The translations under genes were made by a program, and so were the position numbers. From Prorocentrum cordatum (taxonomy: Eukaryota > Sar > Dinophyceae > Prorocentrales > Prorocentraceae), in assembly GCA_963575745.1 (NCBI GenBank), contig CAUYUJ010020281.1, forward strand, positions 800,027 through 864,026: a DNA stretch of 64,000 bases, written 5' to 3'. The notes beneath the pieces are model-generated. The model was not told where the DNA came from. It did no database searches and was given only the letters and a program-made list of their open reading frames with translations. Positions 41,766 through 51,804 of this stretch are shown piece by piece (positions within the stretch are counted from its first letter, which is position 1; each line of letters opens with the position of its first letter).

Positions 41766-42490
41766 GCGACGTCGACAAGGCCGAGAGAGACGGGGAGAAG
41801 GATATCTATCTGAAGCACTTGCCGCTGGGGTTCTGGGTGCGCAGGGAGAAGTAAGCGAGCGCGCCCTTCGTGGGCGACCTCAAGCGCCACGGCGAGAGCC
41901 TCGCGGGTGAACTCGCGGTCGCGGGCCCGCTGATGTTCGTCGAGCCTCGCACGTCGGATCCGTTCGCGCTCCGCGCCTCCAAGGCCACCCGAACGGGCTT
42001 CCCGTTCTCGCGCGGCAGGGCCATCGCCACGGCGGCGCGCCAGGGGCGCGCCACGCGCGGAGGCCACGGGGCGAGTGAACAGCACTCTGGGGCAGTTTTC
42101 GGCCAGACCTGCTGGGCGCGAGCAGTCCGCGGCCAGACCTTCTCTCGGTCCCGTGGGCTCTCGCCCTGGGCCGTCGCCTTTCCAGCGCGCTGCTCCCTCG
42201 GCGGACGTCGCCCAGGGGTGATCCTGGACTGCGGCCGCCACGAAGTGGGGGGCGGCAAGAAGGAGGACGACGACTGGTGGCTGGAGCTCCACGCGCTGCT
42301 CTCGCGCGCCACGCGCCCCAAGGACCTCCTGCTCATGCCGGCGACGCGCATCGAGTTCTTCCTGGCGGGGCCGCCGGGGGGCTTGCGGAAGCAGCTGGAG
42401 CAGTTTGCTGCGCGCGCGAAGCGGCGCAGGAGGGGGGCGACGGCCCTCGCCAGGGAGCTGGGCTTCACCGAGTTTGTCCGCGAGGCTTGA
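41766..42490 (+). pseudogene. PIF1/RecD-type superfamily 1 helicase, C-terminal part, broken
   Basis: The frame reads GDVDKAERDGEKDIYLKHL, PLGFWVRREK, then an in-frame TAA (41852-41854), then SAPFVGDLKRHGESLAGEL, FVEPRTSDPFALR, KATRTGFPFSRGR, ARQGRA, PGVILDCGRHEV, DDDWWLEL, LLSRATRPKDLLLM, IEFFLAGPPGGLRKQLEQFA, and ends ELGFTEFVREA at TGA (42488-42490). LLSRATRPKDLLL fits helicase motif VI of SF1 enzymes (an LSR(A/V) box), and GFPFSRGR...A(R)QGR is placed like motif V. All stop-free codons stay in one frame across 41766-42490. Between QGRA and GVILDC lie about 50 codons of unnatural composition; removing 42060-42215 (156 bases, beginning GA and ending AG) would join the conserved parts in frame, which fits the non-canonical donors known in dinoflagellates. 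N-terminal ATPase motifs are absent because the 89-bp array abuts directly. The TAA means pseudogene unless it is edited or lies outside an exon. Confidence 0.6.
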
Positions 42491-42554
42491 TCTGAGAAGC
42501 GGCCCGGCCGAGCCTCGCCGTCTCTCGACGGTCTGACTAATTGTTTGGCCTCGC

Positions 42555-43150
42555 GCCGCGGACGACCCGCGCGCGTCTCTGGGGCCCTCTCGGGGCGACC
42601 GGCGCGCGTCGCAGGAACTCCGTGCTGCGTTCTGCCCAGCGCCTCGCTCGCCCGTCGTCGCTCTGCCCAGAGGCGAGCCTTGCCCGCTATCAGCCAGCCA
42701 GCTAGCTCTCTTTGGTCCGCGCAGCGGACGACCCGCGCGCGTCGCTGGGACCCCTCCGGGGCGACCGGCGCGCGTCGCGGGGGCTGCGTGCTGCGTTCTG
42801 CCCAGCGCCTCGCTCGCCAGTCGTCGCTCTGCCCAGCGGCAAGACCCTTGCCCGCTATCAGCCAGCCAGCTAGCTCTCTTTGCTCCGCGCAGCGGACGAC
42901 CCGCGCGCGTCGCTGGGACCCCTCCGGGGCGACCGGCGCGCGTCGCGGGGGCTGCGTGCTGCGTTCTGCCCAGCGCCTCGCTCGCCAGTCGTCGCTCTGC
43001 CCAGCGGCAAGACCCTTGCCCGCTATCAGCCAGCCAGCTAGCTCTCTTTGCTCCGCGCAGCGGACGACCCGCGCGCGTCGCTGGGACCCCTTCCGGGGCG
43101 ACCTGCGCGCTTCGCGGGGACTCCGCGCTGCGCTGCGCCCGCGGCCTCGG
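42555..43150 (+). repeat. 168-bp tandem repeat, 3.5 copies, two of them identical
   Basis: Units start at 42555 (166 bp, diverged), 42721, 42889 and 43057 (partial, diverged). The units 42721-42888 and 42889-43056 are identical at all 168 positions. 168 is 56 codons, so both strands keep open frames through the array (264 codons plus, 474 codons minus), but composition is Arg/Ala/Ser-rich and no domain is recognised. Confidence 0.95.
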
Positions 43151-43490
43151 ACTTTTGAGTGCGCGGGCAAAGTGGCAGCAGACGAAGGGGAGGAAGCGGG
43201 CGCGATCCTCGCGGGGGGGCGCGCCGACATTGGCGTCGCGGCGCGCGGGCGATGCCGTCGGGGAGTCCCGGGGAAGCTCCTTTCGGCGGCCGCGCCCAGC
43301 GTCGCGAGTACTCAGAGGCAGTCATTCTCAAACTTTTGACATTCATATACAATTACACCATGCTTTGTCATACTCGCACTCATGCACGTAGACTCGCTCG
43401 CACGCAGATTCCTTCATAGTCAGACGCACTCGAGCTCATATTCACACGCGCTCAGTCTCCCTACGTACTCAGATCAACCGTTTTCGTTCG
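43151..43490. other. No gene seen
   Basis: GC-rich to 43320, then A/T-richer with ctcgcac and actcgc words. No array or recognised frame. Confidence 0.4.
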
Positions 43491-43499
43491 CGTTGTGTA

Positions 43500-43635
43500 C
43501 CACGCCACTCATTTCGGCGCGCCCCTAGCACGGTTCATTGCCTCATAGGGATCACCACCGAAACAGTGAATCACAATTGCGGTACTCACGCCTGCATATG
43601 GTTGGGTCCTTCGCCAGGCTATTTGTTCTACAAGG
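43500..43635 (+). repeat. Outlying 89-bp unit plus shared linker
   Basis: cacgccactcatttcggcg, cgcccctagcacggttcat and gcctcatagggatcaccacc match a unit of the 38-41 kb array. It is followed by ggtactcacgcctgcatatg and gttgggtccttcg, the linker also found at 39111. The unit-to-linker order is the same in both places. Confidence 0.75.
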
Positions 43636-43639
43636 TTTG

Positions 43640-44165
43640 CCGATGGCCGCCCCGGAGTACCAGCGTCAGCTGCGGGCCCCGCAGAGAGGGGGTGGCGGAG
43701 ACTTCCTAGCAATGCACTTGCACCGGCGAAACTCCCGCTCGAGACGTCCTTGGGATTCAAGTTCCCAGGTGCCATTGAACATGTTTTGATGCAAGGTTGT
43801 TCGATGGCCGCCTCGGATCACCAACGTGAGCTGCGGGCGCCACATGGATGGGGCTCCCGCTCGAAACTTCCTCACAACTCGCTGACAAACGAGGCTCCCG
43901 CTCGAGACGTCCTCTGGGGTCCGATGGTCGCCTCGAATTGCAGCATCAGCTGCGGGCCCCACAGGGGAGGGATCCAGCTCAAAACTTCCTGAACATTTAC
44001 TCACAGACGAGGCTCCCGCTCAAGACTTCCTCTGGATGCGGGCCCCCGGCCTGGGACTTCCTGGCGCTTGATTCGCAGACGAGGCTCCCGCCCGAGGCTT
44101 CCTCGGGATTCAGGAACATGATCTGCGGGCCCATTAAGGAGGGGGTTCCCGCTCAAGACTTCCCG
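43640..44165 (+). repeat. Irregular repeat: CTCCCGCTCGAGACTTCCTC family
   Basis: Phrases gctcccgctcgagacgtcct, gaggctcccgctcaagact, cagctgcgggccccac and ctcacagacgaggctccc recur at 50-100 base spacing from 43670 to 44160. Related words are at 37064 and in the 118-bp array (gggaaccccctcccta). Confidence 0.7.
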
Positions 44166-45340
44166 CGGCGCTGGCGACCCAGGTGCCGCCCACCGCGCTG
44201 CGGGCCCTCGGCGAGCTTGGCCTAGCACTGGGACCCACCAAGACGAGGGCCTGTTCTACGCGGGCGGCCTACCCAGATGGTCTGGAAGACTACAGGCGCC
44301 CGCTGGGGCTCACGCTGGCCATGGCGACGCTGGCCGCGCCGACGCCCAGGGGCCTCCCCGACGAGAGTGACGAACGCGGGGTGGCGCTGGGGGCCACTGG
44401 CTACGCCGCTAAGCATTGCGCTGGCATGGCAGGGCGCGCCGCCCCTCTCCTGAGCAAGCCCGTGGAGCTGCCCGCGGAGCCGCTGCGGCACGGGGAAGCC
44501 CGCGCCCGTGCTCGGGAGCACGCCGCCGACGAGCACAGCGGCCCACGAGCGCCTGGCCCGACTGGACCCGCTCACGGAACCCCAGCGCGCGTAGTGCAAA
44601 CTCCCGCTGTGCTTGGGCGGCCGGGAGGTGGCCGAGCAACCCCTGGCGGCCGCCTGCCAGGCCGCGCGCCTCCTGCTGCCGCTGCCGCAGCCCTGTGCCG
44701 GCTCACCTCGCCAAACAAGCTGGCGCTAAGGTGCACAAGAAGCTCACGCGGCGGCTGGCCCAGCGAAAACATTTAGGCCATGCGAAGTACCAGCACCAGC
44801 GAGGACCGGGTGTGGCTGACCTTTTTCGGCGGACCGCACTCTGGAGACTACTGCGACACGGCCCGCGAGCTCCTCGGCCAGGATCTCGCGCTGCCAGGGG
44901 CCCAGTGCGCGAACCGCACGCGACCTGGCCGGCGCGCCTGCCGCCTCTGCAGCGAGCTGCTCCGCAGCCAGGTGCGCGACGCTTTTCGATGCTCCTGCGG
45001 CGGGGGCGTCAAAGCCCCCAGCAGGGATGTCGAAGACGCGTGGGAGCGCATCCGCCAAAAATGCGGCTTCCACACGGCCCGCCAAGTCCCCGTCCCCGCC
45101 TGGGACCGCCAGGCGTGGCACTGCGCCCACTGCGCCGCGTGCGGGGCCGCGTTCCAGCCGCCGGGGGCCTGCGGCGGGTGCGGCCGCTGGACGCTCGCGC
45201 TGTCCTCGACCTCGAGGTGCAGCGGACGGGCTGCCTACGTCTACAGTCCGCTGCGCCATGCCCAGCGACGACGAAACGGCGCTGGAAGCAGCGGCCCGGC
45301 ACAACGGCGCGGTCAACGCCGCCGCCGAGGCCGTTAGCGC
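44166..45340 (+). pseudogene. Non-LTR (LINE) reverse transcriptase C-terminal relic with Cys-rich tail
   Basis: The plus strand reads AALATQVPPTALRALGELG, LALGPTKTRACSTRAA and GLEDYRRPLGLTLA (44166-44330), matching the '(L)GL.L...KT' segment after the YADD box. A second frame (about 44525-44700) reads HERLARLDPLTEPQRA, stop, CKLPLCLGGREVAEQPLAAA, the '(L)PL(R)(L/F)GG(L)G(L)' block of LINE tails. From 44780 a third frame reads FFGGPHSGDYCDTARELLG, CANRTRPGRRACRLCSELL, FRCSCGGG and WHCAHCAACGAAFQPPGAC, giving at least twelve Cys in about 100 codons, consistent with a zinc-binding tail. Two frame shifts and a TAG show decay. Polymerase catalytic residues are not in the window. Identification rests on motif order. 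Confidence 0.55.
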
Positions 45341-46000
45341 TGCAGCGCGCCAGGGCGCGGCAGCTGCGGTCGGCCGTTGGGGTAGACCGCGCGGTCAGGG
45401 CCGCTGCGCTGTGCGCCGCGGCGGGCTGAGCAGCCGCCACGGGTGGGCTCGGTGCTCGCGGTAGGCTGCAGGCTCGTCGCGCCGCTTGGCATGATCGTTG
45501 GGAGTGCTTGTGTCGCGATGTCTTGACTGCTTTTGATGCTGTTAGAGGGGGGGGAAGGGGGAGGAGGGGGAGGAGGCGCAACATGGCATCCTCAGAACCG
45601 GGGGCCTTGATGGGCTTTGTGGGCAGAGGGGGCGGGCGGCGGCCTTGCTGCTCTTGCTCTTGTTGGAGGCGGCGCTGGGGCCCTTCCCGCCCTTGGCCTT
45701 CGCGTGCTCTTCCCAGTGGGCCGCCTCCCAGGGGCGGGATTCGGGGGAGGCGGGGAGATTCTTGAAAGTTGGCAGGCCTATTTTCGGAGTGGGGTGGCGG
45801 GGGAGTGCGGGAGGATGGGGGAGGGGGGAAGGAGCGGGGAGGGGGGGAGGGGGGGAGGACAGAGAGGGGTTAAAGGGGGAGGATGATGATAGGGAGGAGG
45901 CGGACTCGGGAGGGGGAGGAAGGGTGAGGGGAGGGGGGCGACGAGGAGGAGCGAGAGGAGGAAGACGACGACGACGACGACGACGTCGAGGCGCCGCTTG
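45341..46000 (+). repeat. GC-rich spacer and purine-rich GGGGA/GACGAC tract
   Basis: A purine-rich zone at 45548-45580 and again at 45785-45960 (gggggagg, gaggagg) ends in gacgacgac (45963-45988). No gene is assigned. Confidence 0.7.
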
Positions 46001-46410
46001 AGAACGAATCGCACGCGGACGGCCAGCGCGCCTGGCTGTGCACGCGAGGGCCGAGCGCTGCAGGCACACGTGACGCGCGGCTGCCGTGCGTGGCCCAGCT
46101 CTCGCCCGCACGCCCAGGGCATCCGACTCTCTGGATCCCTGTCCTCCTCCCTAAAAGTATCTAGACGTCTGAGATCGGTCTGCTTACCAGAGCTGCAGCC
46201 AAACAACTGTTTGCACTCTTCAATTGTTCGAGAGGCGGTGTTGGTTTTCTCTACTTAATTCGAGCTGTAGGCGAGCTACGGTGCTGGGAAGCAACCGTTC
46301 GAATGGAACATATCAAGAGCGCTAGTCTGGAGTATCGAGGTCTCCAGCGGCCTCCAGAGCTGCTGGGACTCCCTCCTGCTGTCCCTGCTCTTGTGGCGCC
46401 CATTTTGAGG
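46001..46410. other. No gene seen
   Basis: Moderate GC. Minus codons near 46400-46330 have no recognisable content. Confidence 0.4.
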
Positions 46411-46415
46411 CGTCC

Positions 46416-47300
46416 GTGCATGCTCCTCCTCCGCCTTCCATGCCAGCGCTGGTGGGCCGCTTCTGGCCCCGTTTCGCACGAAGCAAGCGCCTCCTGAAGG
46501 AAACGAGCCCTGGACCCCAGGGCCTCCCCAAGGAACCCATCCTTCGTCCCGATCTGGCTTTTGACGGCCCTGGGGCCCGACCCGCTGAGCAGACATTAAT
46601 CAACAGCATGGCGCGAGCTGCTGTCCACGCCGGGCTATTCGCCAGCGCTGCAGCGCGGGGCGCGGCGGCTCTTATACGGACACCGGGATGGGCCGACACA
46701 GAAGCGCGGGCCAGGCAAGGGGCAGAAACGGGCAAGGGGCAGAAACGGGCAATTACTGACCCTCCCAGGCCTCACCCCCTCTCCTCGCCCGCAGGGGCAG
46801 CGCGGGCCGAGCCCGAGAGACCCGCCCGCCAGCAATGCTCGACGGCCGCGTGGACGACGCCCGGGGGTGCCGAGAGCCCCGCCGCCGCTCGTCGCCGCAG
46901 GCCGCCGCCGCCGCCGCCGCCGTCGGGCCGCCTCGCCAGCCCGCTCGCCGGGGGCCTTCTGCCCGGGGGAAGCGGGTCCCATGGGGGTCCCGAGGCGGTG
47001 CGCTGACGGACCGTGCAGGAACCGTGGACTCTCCAAATGCGTCACCACGCTGCCCCGGGACCATGGAGGCCCCAATCGCCCGAGCCATGCTCGGAGAACG
47101 ACCCGAGTCCCAAAACCAGGCGGTCAGCCCGCATCCCCGCTGAGGCACCACACGGTGCCTCCCCAGCTCGCCACGGCGCCCGGCTTTGGGCTGGGAGCCC
47201 CGAGCCCGATGCAGAATCGAAGCGCGGAGCGACGCGCAGCGCGCAGATCCGCGGGAGCGGGACCCTTGAAGGTCAGCGCGGGGGGCCCGGGGGGACCGTG
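46416..47300. other. Ambiguous coding-like GC-rich DNA
   Basis: Plus: LRPDLAFDGPGARPAEQTL and INSMARAAVHAGLFAS (about 46553-46650). Minus: MARAIGASMVPGQRGDAFGE (about 47090-47030). Neither is recognised. A 17-bp direct repeat, aaggggcagaaacgggc, lies at 46719-46752. A run of gccgccgcc lies at 46901-46921. Confidence 0.25.
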
Positions 47301-47412
47301 TGTATGCTAGACTCGTCCTTCCAGCCCGTGCTGCACGTGACTCTAGCAGGCGAGTTGCAACGTGCAAGGCACATTCCAAAGAAGCAGCGAAAGGGACAGG
47401 TCATGGCCAGCG

Positions 47413-47563
47413 ACAGGTCGGGCATGTCCCCCTACGGGGGCAAAATCCCAAACACCCACACAATACGGGAAACAATACAAAACGAATGCTATGAAGTTCG
47501 TCCTCAGAACATTGTTTTACTATTTTTGAATATTCGCCCTGCAGAAGGACAGGCCCGACTTAA
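47413..47563 (+). mobile_element. Inverted-repeat element with 8-bp TSD (hAT-like MITE), copy 2
   Basis: The left end caggtcgggcatgtcccc, then ctacggggg, pairs with the right end (reverse complement taagtcgggcctgtcc, then ctgcagggcg). The interior shares tatttttgaatattc with copy 1. It is flanked by the direct repeat ggccagcg at 47405-47412 and 47564-47571, different from the duplication at copy 1. Central sequence between the two copies has diverged strongly. Confidence 0.85.
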
Positions 47564-47571
47564 GGCCAGCG

Positions 47572-48270
47572 CCATCCGGGTCGCCTGTCGTCGCGCTGCG
47601 CGCCGCGCGGTGTGCGAGGAACGGCTCCTCTTCGTGCCCTCGCGCGGCCACCCTGGAAGGGGGCCGCGACGCGCGACGCGTGGTCACCTTCGCGCCCCCG
47701 CGTGACCTGCAGACGTTGGCCATCGACCTCGGGAGCGTCCAGGAGGGGGGCGTCCAAGAGGGGTGTGTGCAAATCATGGCCCGAGGCACGTGCGCGGACC
47801 ACGGGGGGGGGGGCCAGGGAACGACTTGCAATGAGAAGAGGCGTCATGAAATCTGGGGAGATATCATGGCCGTCGCCATGATATTCCCCCCCCCTAGTCA
47901 TCACCCACCCTCTTGGCCGCCCCCGACGACCCCATCTTGATGCCCGATGTCTCTTGCAGGGTCAATCCGCGCCCCCCGGAAAGAGGCGGGAAGGAGCGGC
48001 CGTCGTGCCCCAGCCGCTCACGACGCCCAGGCCTGAGGGTCCCTCCCCCGTCCTGGTCCTCCTCGTCCTGCTTCGGGGGCGCAAAAACATGGATTCGAGT
48101 TCCATGGATCTGGCGCGCGGTCGCCCGATCCATGGATCGGGGGGAGGTGCCCTCCCCAAAATGCGGCTGGTGCCGCCTCGCTCGGCGGCGGAAATCCGCG
48201 ATTTCCCATGGAGACGGGACGCGTCGCTAAACCACGCGCCCTTAATCCATGTTTGCGATCGCCTGACACC
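47572..48270. other. No gene assigned; short coding-like island
   Basis: Plus codons at about 47670-47730 read RVVTFAPPRDLQTLAIDLG before losing texture in a G run. The word tccatggatc is repeated at 48100, 48129 and 48134. No recognised domain. Confidence 0.3.
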
Positions 48271-48274
48271 TGGT

Positions 48275-48540
48275 CCTCGCCCTCCTCTTCATCCCCCTCC
48301 CTTCTCCCTCCTACTCCTCAAGCCTTCTCCTCCTCCTCCTCCTCCTCCTCCTCCTGCTCCTCCACCTTCCCCTTTTCCCCCTTCCCCTCCGCCCCTGCCA
48401 CTCCTCCTCCTCCTCCTCCTCCTCCTCCTCCTCCTCCACCTCCCCCTCCTTCCACCCCTCCCTTTCCCATTCTCCCTTCCCCCTTTCCCCCTTCCCCCTT
48501 CCCCTTCCACCTCCCCCTCCCCTTCCTCAGACTTCACCGG
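48275..48540 (+). repeat. CTC/CCT microsatellite
   Basis: tcctcctcc at 48318-48360 and 48400-48440, with ccctt/cccct words between, pyrimidine on the plus strand throughout. Confidence 0.93.
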
Positions 48541-48544
48541 CCAC

Positions 48545-48551
48545 ATCGACG

Positions 48552-48588
<37 letters not shown>

Positions 48589-48605
48589 AGACGACGGCGG
48601 CGACG
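48545..48605 (+). repeat. (GACCAC)n short array
   Basis: gacgacgaccacgaccacga repeated, about 50 bases, in triplet register. Confidence 0.9.
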
Positions 48606-48770
48606 GACTTCTGAGCGTCGAGCGCCGGCGGTGGCGACGACCACGAGGGGCCCGTCTCGCAAAGATCCCAGGTGGCGGCCGCCTGCTTCAGCATCTTCTC
48701 GGCCTTGACCGCCGCCTCCTTCGACACCTCCACCGTCGGAGGAGAAGGGGGGGGGGGCACGAGGAGGGGG
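48606..48770 (-). other. Coding-like fragment, unknown
   Basis: The minus strand reads TVEVSKEAAVKAEKMLKQAA and ATWDLCETGPSWSSPPPALD over about 45 codons with natural composition and a helical Ala/Lys/Glu segment. It is bordered by G-rich and GAC repeats. No family is recognised; it may be an exon or relic. Confidence 0.35.
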
Positions 48771-49136
48771 CGGCGGCAGGACGATGCCTTGGCGGGCCTC
48801 CGCACTGTTTCTCTTTCTCGCTCTGCCTTTCTTTCCTGCTGCGCCCGCCTGGGTCCAACTTGCAGCCCACCGCGCCTCAGTCGGTTTCGTTCTCTGCGTT
48901 CCGCCGCTTGCTCATATCATCCGAAGGCTCCGAGCCCCGATGCTCGGAGTTTGCCAGCGTCGAGAGAGGTGGCAGGATGATGACGCACGCCTCTGGAGCA
49001 CAGCTCGATGTCTGAGCAGATGACGAGGAGGGGTGGGGAGAGGGGCCAACGCCGAGCCAGGGAGGGGCTGGAGGAGGCGGTCGGAGGAGAGGCGGAGGGG
49101 AGGGGAGGAGTAGAGGGCAAAAAATCAACCCCGATA
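48771..49136. other. No gene seen
   Basis: C/T-rich then GGA-rich (49020-49110) DNA. No array of note. Confidence 0.4.
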
Positions 49137-49138
49137 AT

Positions 49139-49260
49139 AACCACCCCGACACGCGAAGCCGTTTAGTAAACGCCCCCAAAGACGGAATCAAACAGGGCAG
49201 GGCTGTTTAGTAAACGACAAGAGCCGTTTAGTAAACGCCAATTGTCTGGTCCGGGTGGTT
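49139..49260 (+). mobile_element. 122-bp inverted-repeat element, copy 2
   Basis: Ends aaccaccccgac and (reverse complement) aaccacccggac. Here all three internal palindromes are perfect gtttagtaaac (49161-49171, 49205-49215 and 49226-49236). Same length and order as 16003-16124. Just beyond the right end, ccctccttcaagggagg-type sequence forms a small hairpin (49265-49280) not shared with copy 1. Confidence 0.75.
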
Positions 49261-49384
49261 TTTCCTCCCTTGAAGGAGGGCAAAAGGAGGGGCGTGCCCG
49301 GCACCCCTTCTGGCTCAAGGAGCGACACAACGTCCTCAGGCCACGTTTGCCACCGTAAGTCTCGGAAGTTTCTGGAAGTACCAC

Positions 49385-49435
49385 CGGCGGTCCTCCTCCT
49401 CCTCCTCCTCCTCCTCCTCCTCCTCCTCCTCCTCC
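49385..49435 (+). repeat. (CTC)n microsatellite
   Basis: About 45 bases of pure tcctcctcc. A shorter second run lies at 49483-49503. Confidence 0.97.
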
Positions 49436-49504
49436 CCTGCACCCTGCTCCCCCATCGTACTCGTCCTCTCCATGCTCTCTTCTTCCTCCTCCTCCTCCTC
49501 CTCC

Positions 49505-50330
49505 GCCTCGTTCTTCTCCCTACCCGTGTACTCGTGTAACCCCATCTATCAAATTTCTACCCTTGGGAGCCTGGGAACACGGCCTGAGCCAGTGAGTGAC
49601 CCCACAACTGGGAATCCGGCCCCTGGGACCCAGACCTCCGACGTCATATTTTCGGGCGTTGGCAGAGCTGGGTTTAATGGGACCTGGTTTAGTGATGTGT
49701 CCTGGGGGACGCCCCCTCGCTCCGTTCCACTAACCAGAACTGCCGTCACCCGAAAAAAGCACCAGCTGCAGCAGACCTGGCTTAGTGATCCTGGCCAATT
49801 TTAGGGGCTCCAGGGCCCTGCCATTAACCGGGTCCCCTCACCGTGGGGCCCTGGCGATACCCGATGATTCCGTTCCTCGACTCCTTCCTCGGGAACGGCT
49901 GTCCATCCTGCGCTGTCTTTGGCGGCCCAGGGGCCAGGCGAGGGCCCCCAGAGGCCGGAAACAAGCAAACGACCTCTGGTCGTGTCTCCTTCGCGGCGCG
50001 ATCGTCTGAGGTCGGCGAACCAAACATCGGGAACTCGGGAATCTTACGGTGGGGGCGCGCACCAAGGAACCCTATGCTTTTCGTCAGGGTACCCTGGGTC
50101 TCTTCGCTCCTCGCGCTGCGCGGTGACTTCCCGCGGCCGTTGAAGAAACTTCTTCGGTCAGGGTGCCCTGGGCTTCCCCCCCGTCGCACCTCTCGCGCGG
50201 GGTCTTCAAGGCTGGGTTTCTTGCGAGGGTTTCTTGCGGCCGCGTCCGCACTGTACAGCCTGCCGGAACTGGCCGCGCACTTTCGCTCAATCTTTTAACC
50301 TTCGCGAGGCCCCTTTAGTGCAAGCGCTGC
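49505..50330. other. No gene assigned; short internal repeats
   Basis: gacctggtttagtgat (49681) and gacctggcttagtgat (49775) are near copies. gtcagggtaccctggg (50082) and gtcagggtgccctggg (50157) are another pair. No frame is convincing. Confidence 0.45.
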
Positions 50331-50735
50331 TTGGGGGGTAGACGTGTAACGATGCCAGAACAAAATCGGGGGTGGAGGGGCAGGAGAACGTGGAGCAAGA
50401 CGAATATTTTTTCACACAACGACCTGCGCTATACTCGTCCAATCGCTTACAACCAACCGCCAGTGTAGTACCCGCTAAAACGTCAGATCGGACATCACAT
50501 CCCACAACTTCGCCAAGACTCGTCCACCAATCACGAACCGCAAGGGCAAGAATACGTGCAAGCGAATCCAGCTCGCTCCTGGTAGCGGCAATGCCAGCAC
50601 TCCACGTCATAGAACGCTGTTGAGCATCGCCTCACAAGTAATACAATACTTTCTTGACGTTCCATGTATCCCCACCAAGATCAGAGGCCAAGTGACATTA
50701 AGACGACGTGGATAATGAATAGGAGGAGGAAGCAA
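50331..50735. other. Lower-GC DNA, no gene seen
   Basis: Composition shifts to a more even base use from about 50340. No recognised motif. Confidence 0.4.
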
Positions 50736-51411
50736 CGACTCATAGCACATCGACATGCTGCCCGACATGGGCGCAAGGGCGAACGAGGACATAGCCACAC
50801 CCTGTGGCTGCACCGCTGCCAGCGCCTCGTGCTGACGAATGGCCAGGCCGTGAAGGGAGATGTTCGCAAACTAATCAACTGCACACAGCTTTTGCTGCGC
50901 CAGCTCCATGACTTGGCCACTTCGAGGCTTCGGTCACAGGACATGCAGGGGGATGAGGACGAGGATCAGAAAGATGAGGATCCAGGATGGAAGGGATTGG
51001 CTGCAGGAGCTGCTGCTGCTTCCAACGTGATGCTCATCGCACTGCGCTGCGTTGACGGGTACGTTGCCAGGCCGGACCTTGCTGCAGGACATGATGCATT
51101 CGCACATTGCGTGGGACGGGCTCCTGACAAACCACATGATGATCTCATCTAGCAATGAGCTGATGCGGAGGGAGGCCTACAACGTTCGTGATGTACGGAA
51201 GTCAAACAGCGTGCCCCCGAATACAGCACTCGAACACAATGGGGCGCGGCTGACGGATCGCGAGCCAACGGTCTTGGAGGCATTCGCTTTTTGGAGGAGT
51301 GCGGCCACAAGAGTCAGGAGGACTGAGCAGGACAGAGAAGGAGAAGGAGGAGCGATAGGATTGCGCAACAGTGGACTTGCAGCAACGCTTCCCATTGGTC
51401 TCTACAGCTGA
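50736..51411 (+). pseudogene. Degenerate plus-strand ORF, unknown family
   Basis: One frame begins LPDMGARANEDIATPC (about 50758). Within 30 codons the better frame becomes LWLHRCQRLVLTNGQAVKG and RKLINCTQLLLRQLHDLA (to about 50920), followed by an acidic GDEDEDQKDEDPGW. A further frame change at about 51055 gives a helical segment LLTNHMMISSSNELMRREAY and LTDREPTVLEAFAFW, ending TGA at 51411. The mix of frames implies frame shifts. The Leu/Arg/Gln texture suggests helices. I have a weak memory of similar segments in dinoflagellate repeat proteins but cannot name one. Confidence 0.35.
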
Positions 51412-51424
51412 CAACACATGGAGA

Positions 51425-51790
51425 CACACACAGACCACGATATACACCCGCACACACACGCACACACAGACACACACACACAGACAGACACACACAGACA
51501 CAGACACACATACACACATACATACATACACGCACACACACACACGCACTGGCAGTCGCATACACACAAGCACACAACCACACAACATAAACACACAAAC
51601 ACATATGCACACAAGTTTCTGGCGTCGCGGTGCTCGCGTGCAGCGCCCAGGCGTAGCTAGAAGCGGGAACACACACCACACACACAAACGTAAACACACA
51701 CACACACGCACACACACGCACGGAGTGGCACACACTGGCGCACAACACGAGACACATAGACACGTACACACAACCACACACACAAGTAGT
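51425..51790 (+). repeat. (CA)n-rich tract
   Basis: cacacaga, cacaca and catacata words, interrupted at 51612-51672 by non-repeat DNA. Confidence 0.93.
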
Positions 51791-51804
51791 CCTTCGACGC
51801 GCTA

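Noticed and set aside
41806-43230. 474-codon minus-strand open frame
   Set aside because: It is antisense to the helicase relic and then follows a 168-bp repeat whose length is a multiple of three. The length is explained by GC richness and periodicity.
49304-49319. Possible relic of the dinoflagellate spliced leader (ccccttctggctcaag)
   Set aside because: It matches about 13 of the last 15 leader bases, but a match this loose is not far from chance in 64 kb on two strands, and no processed coding sequence follows. A perfect 22-base match or a downstream intron-less gene would change this.
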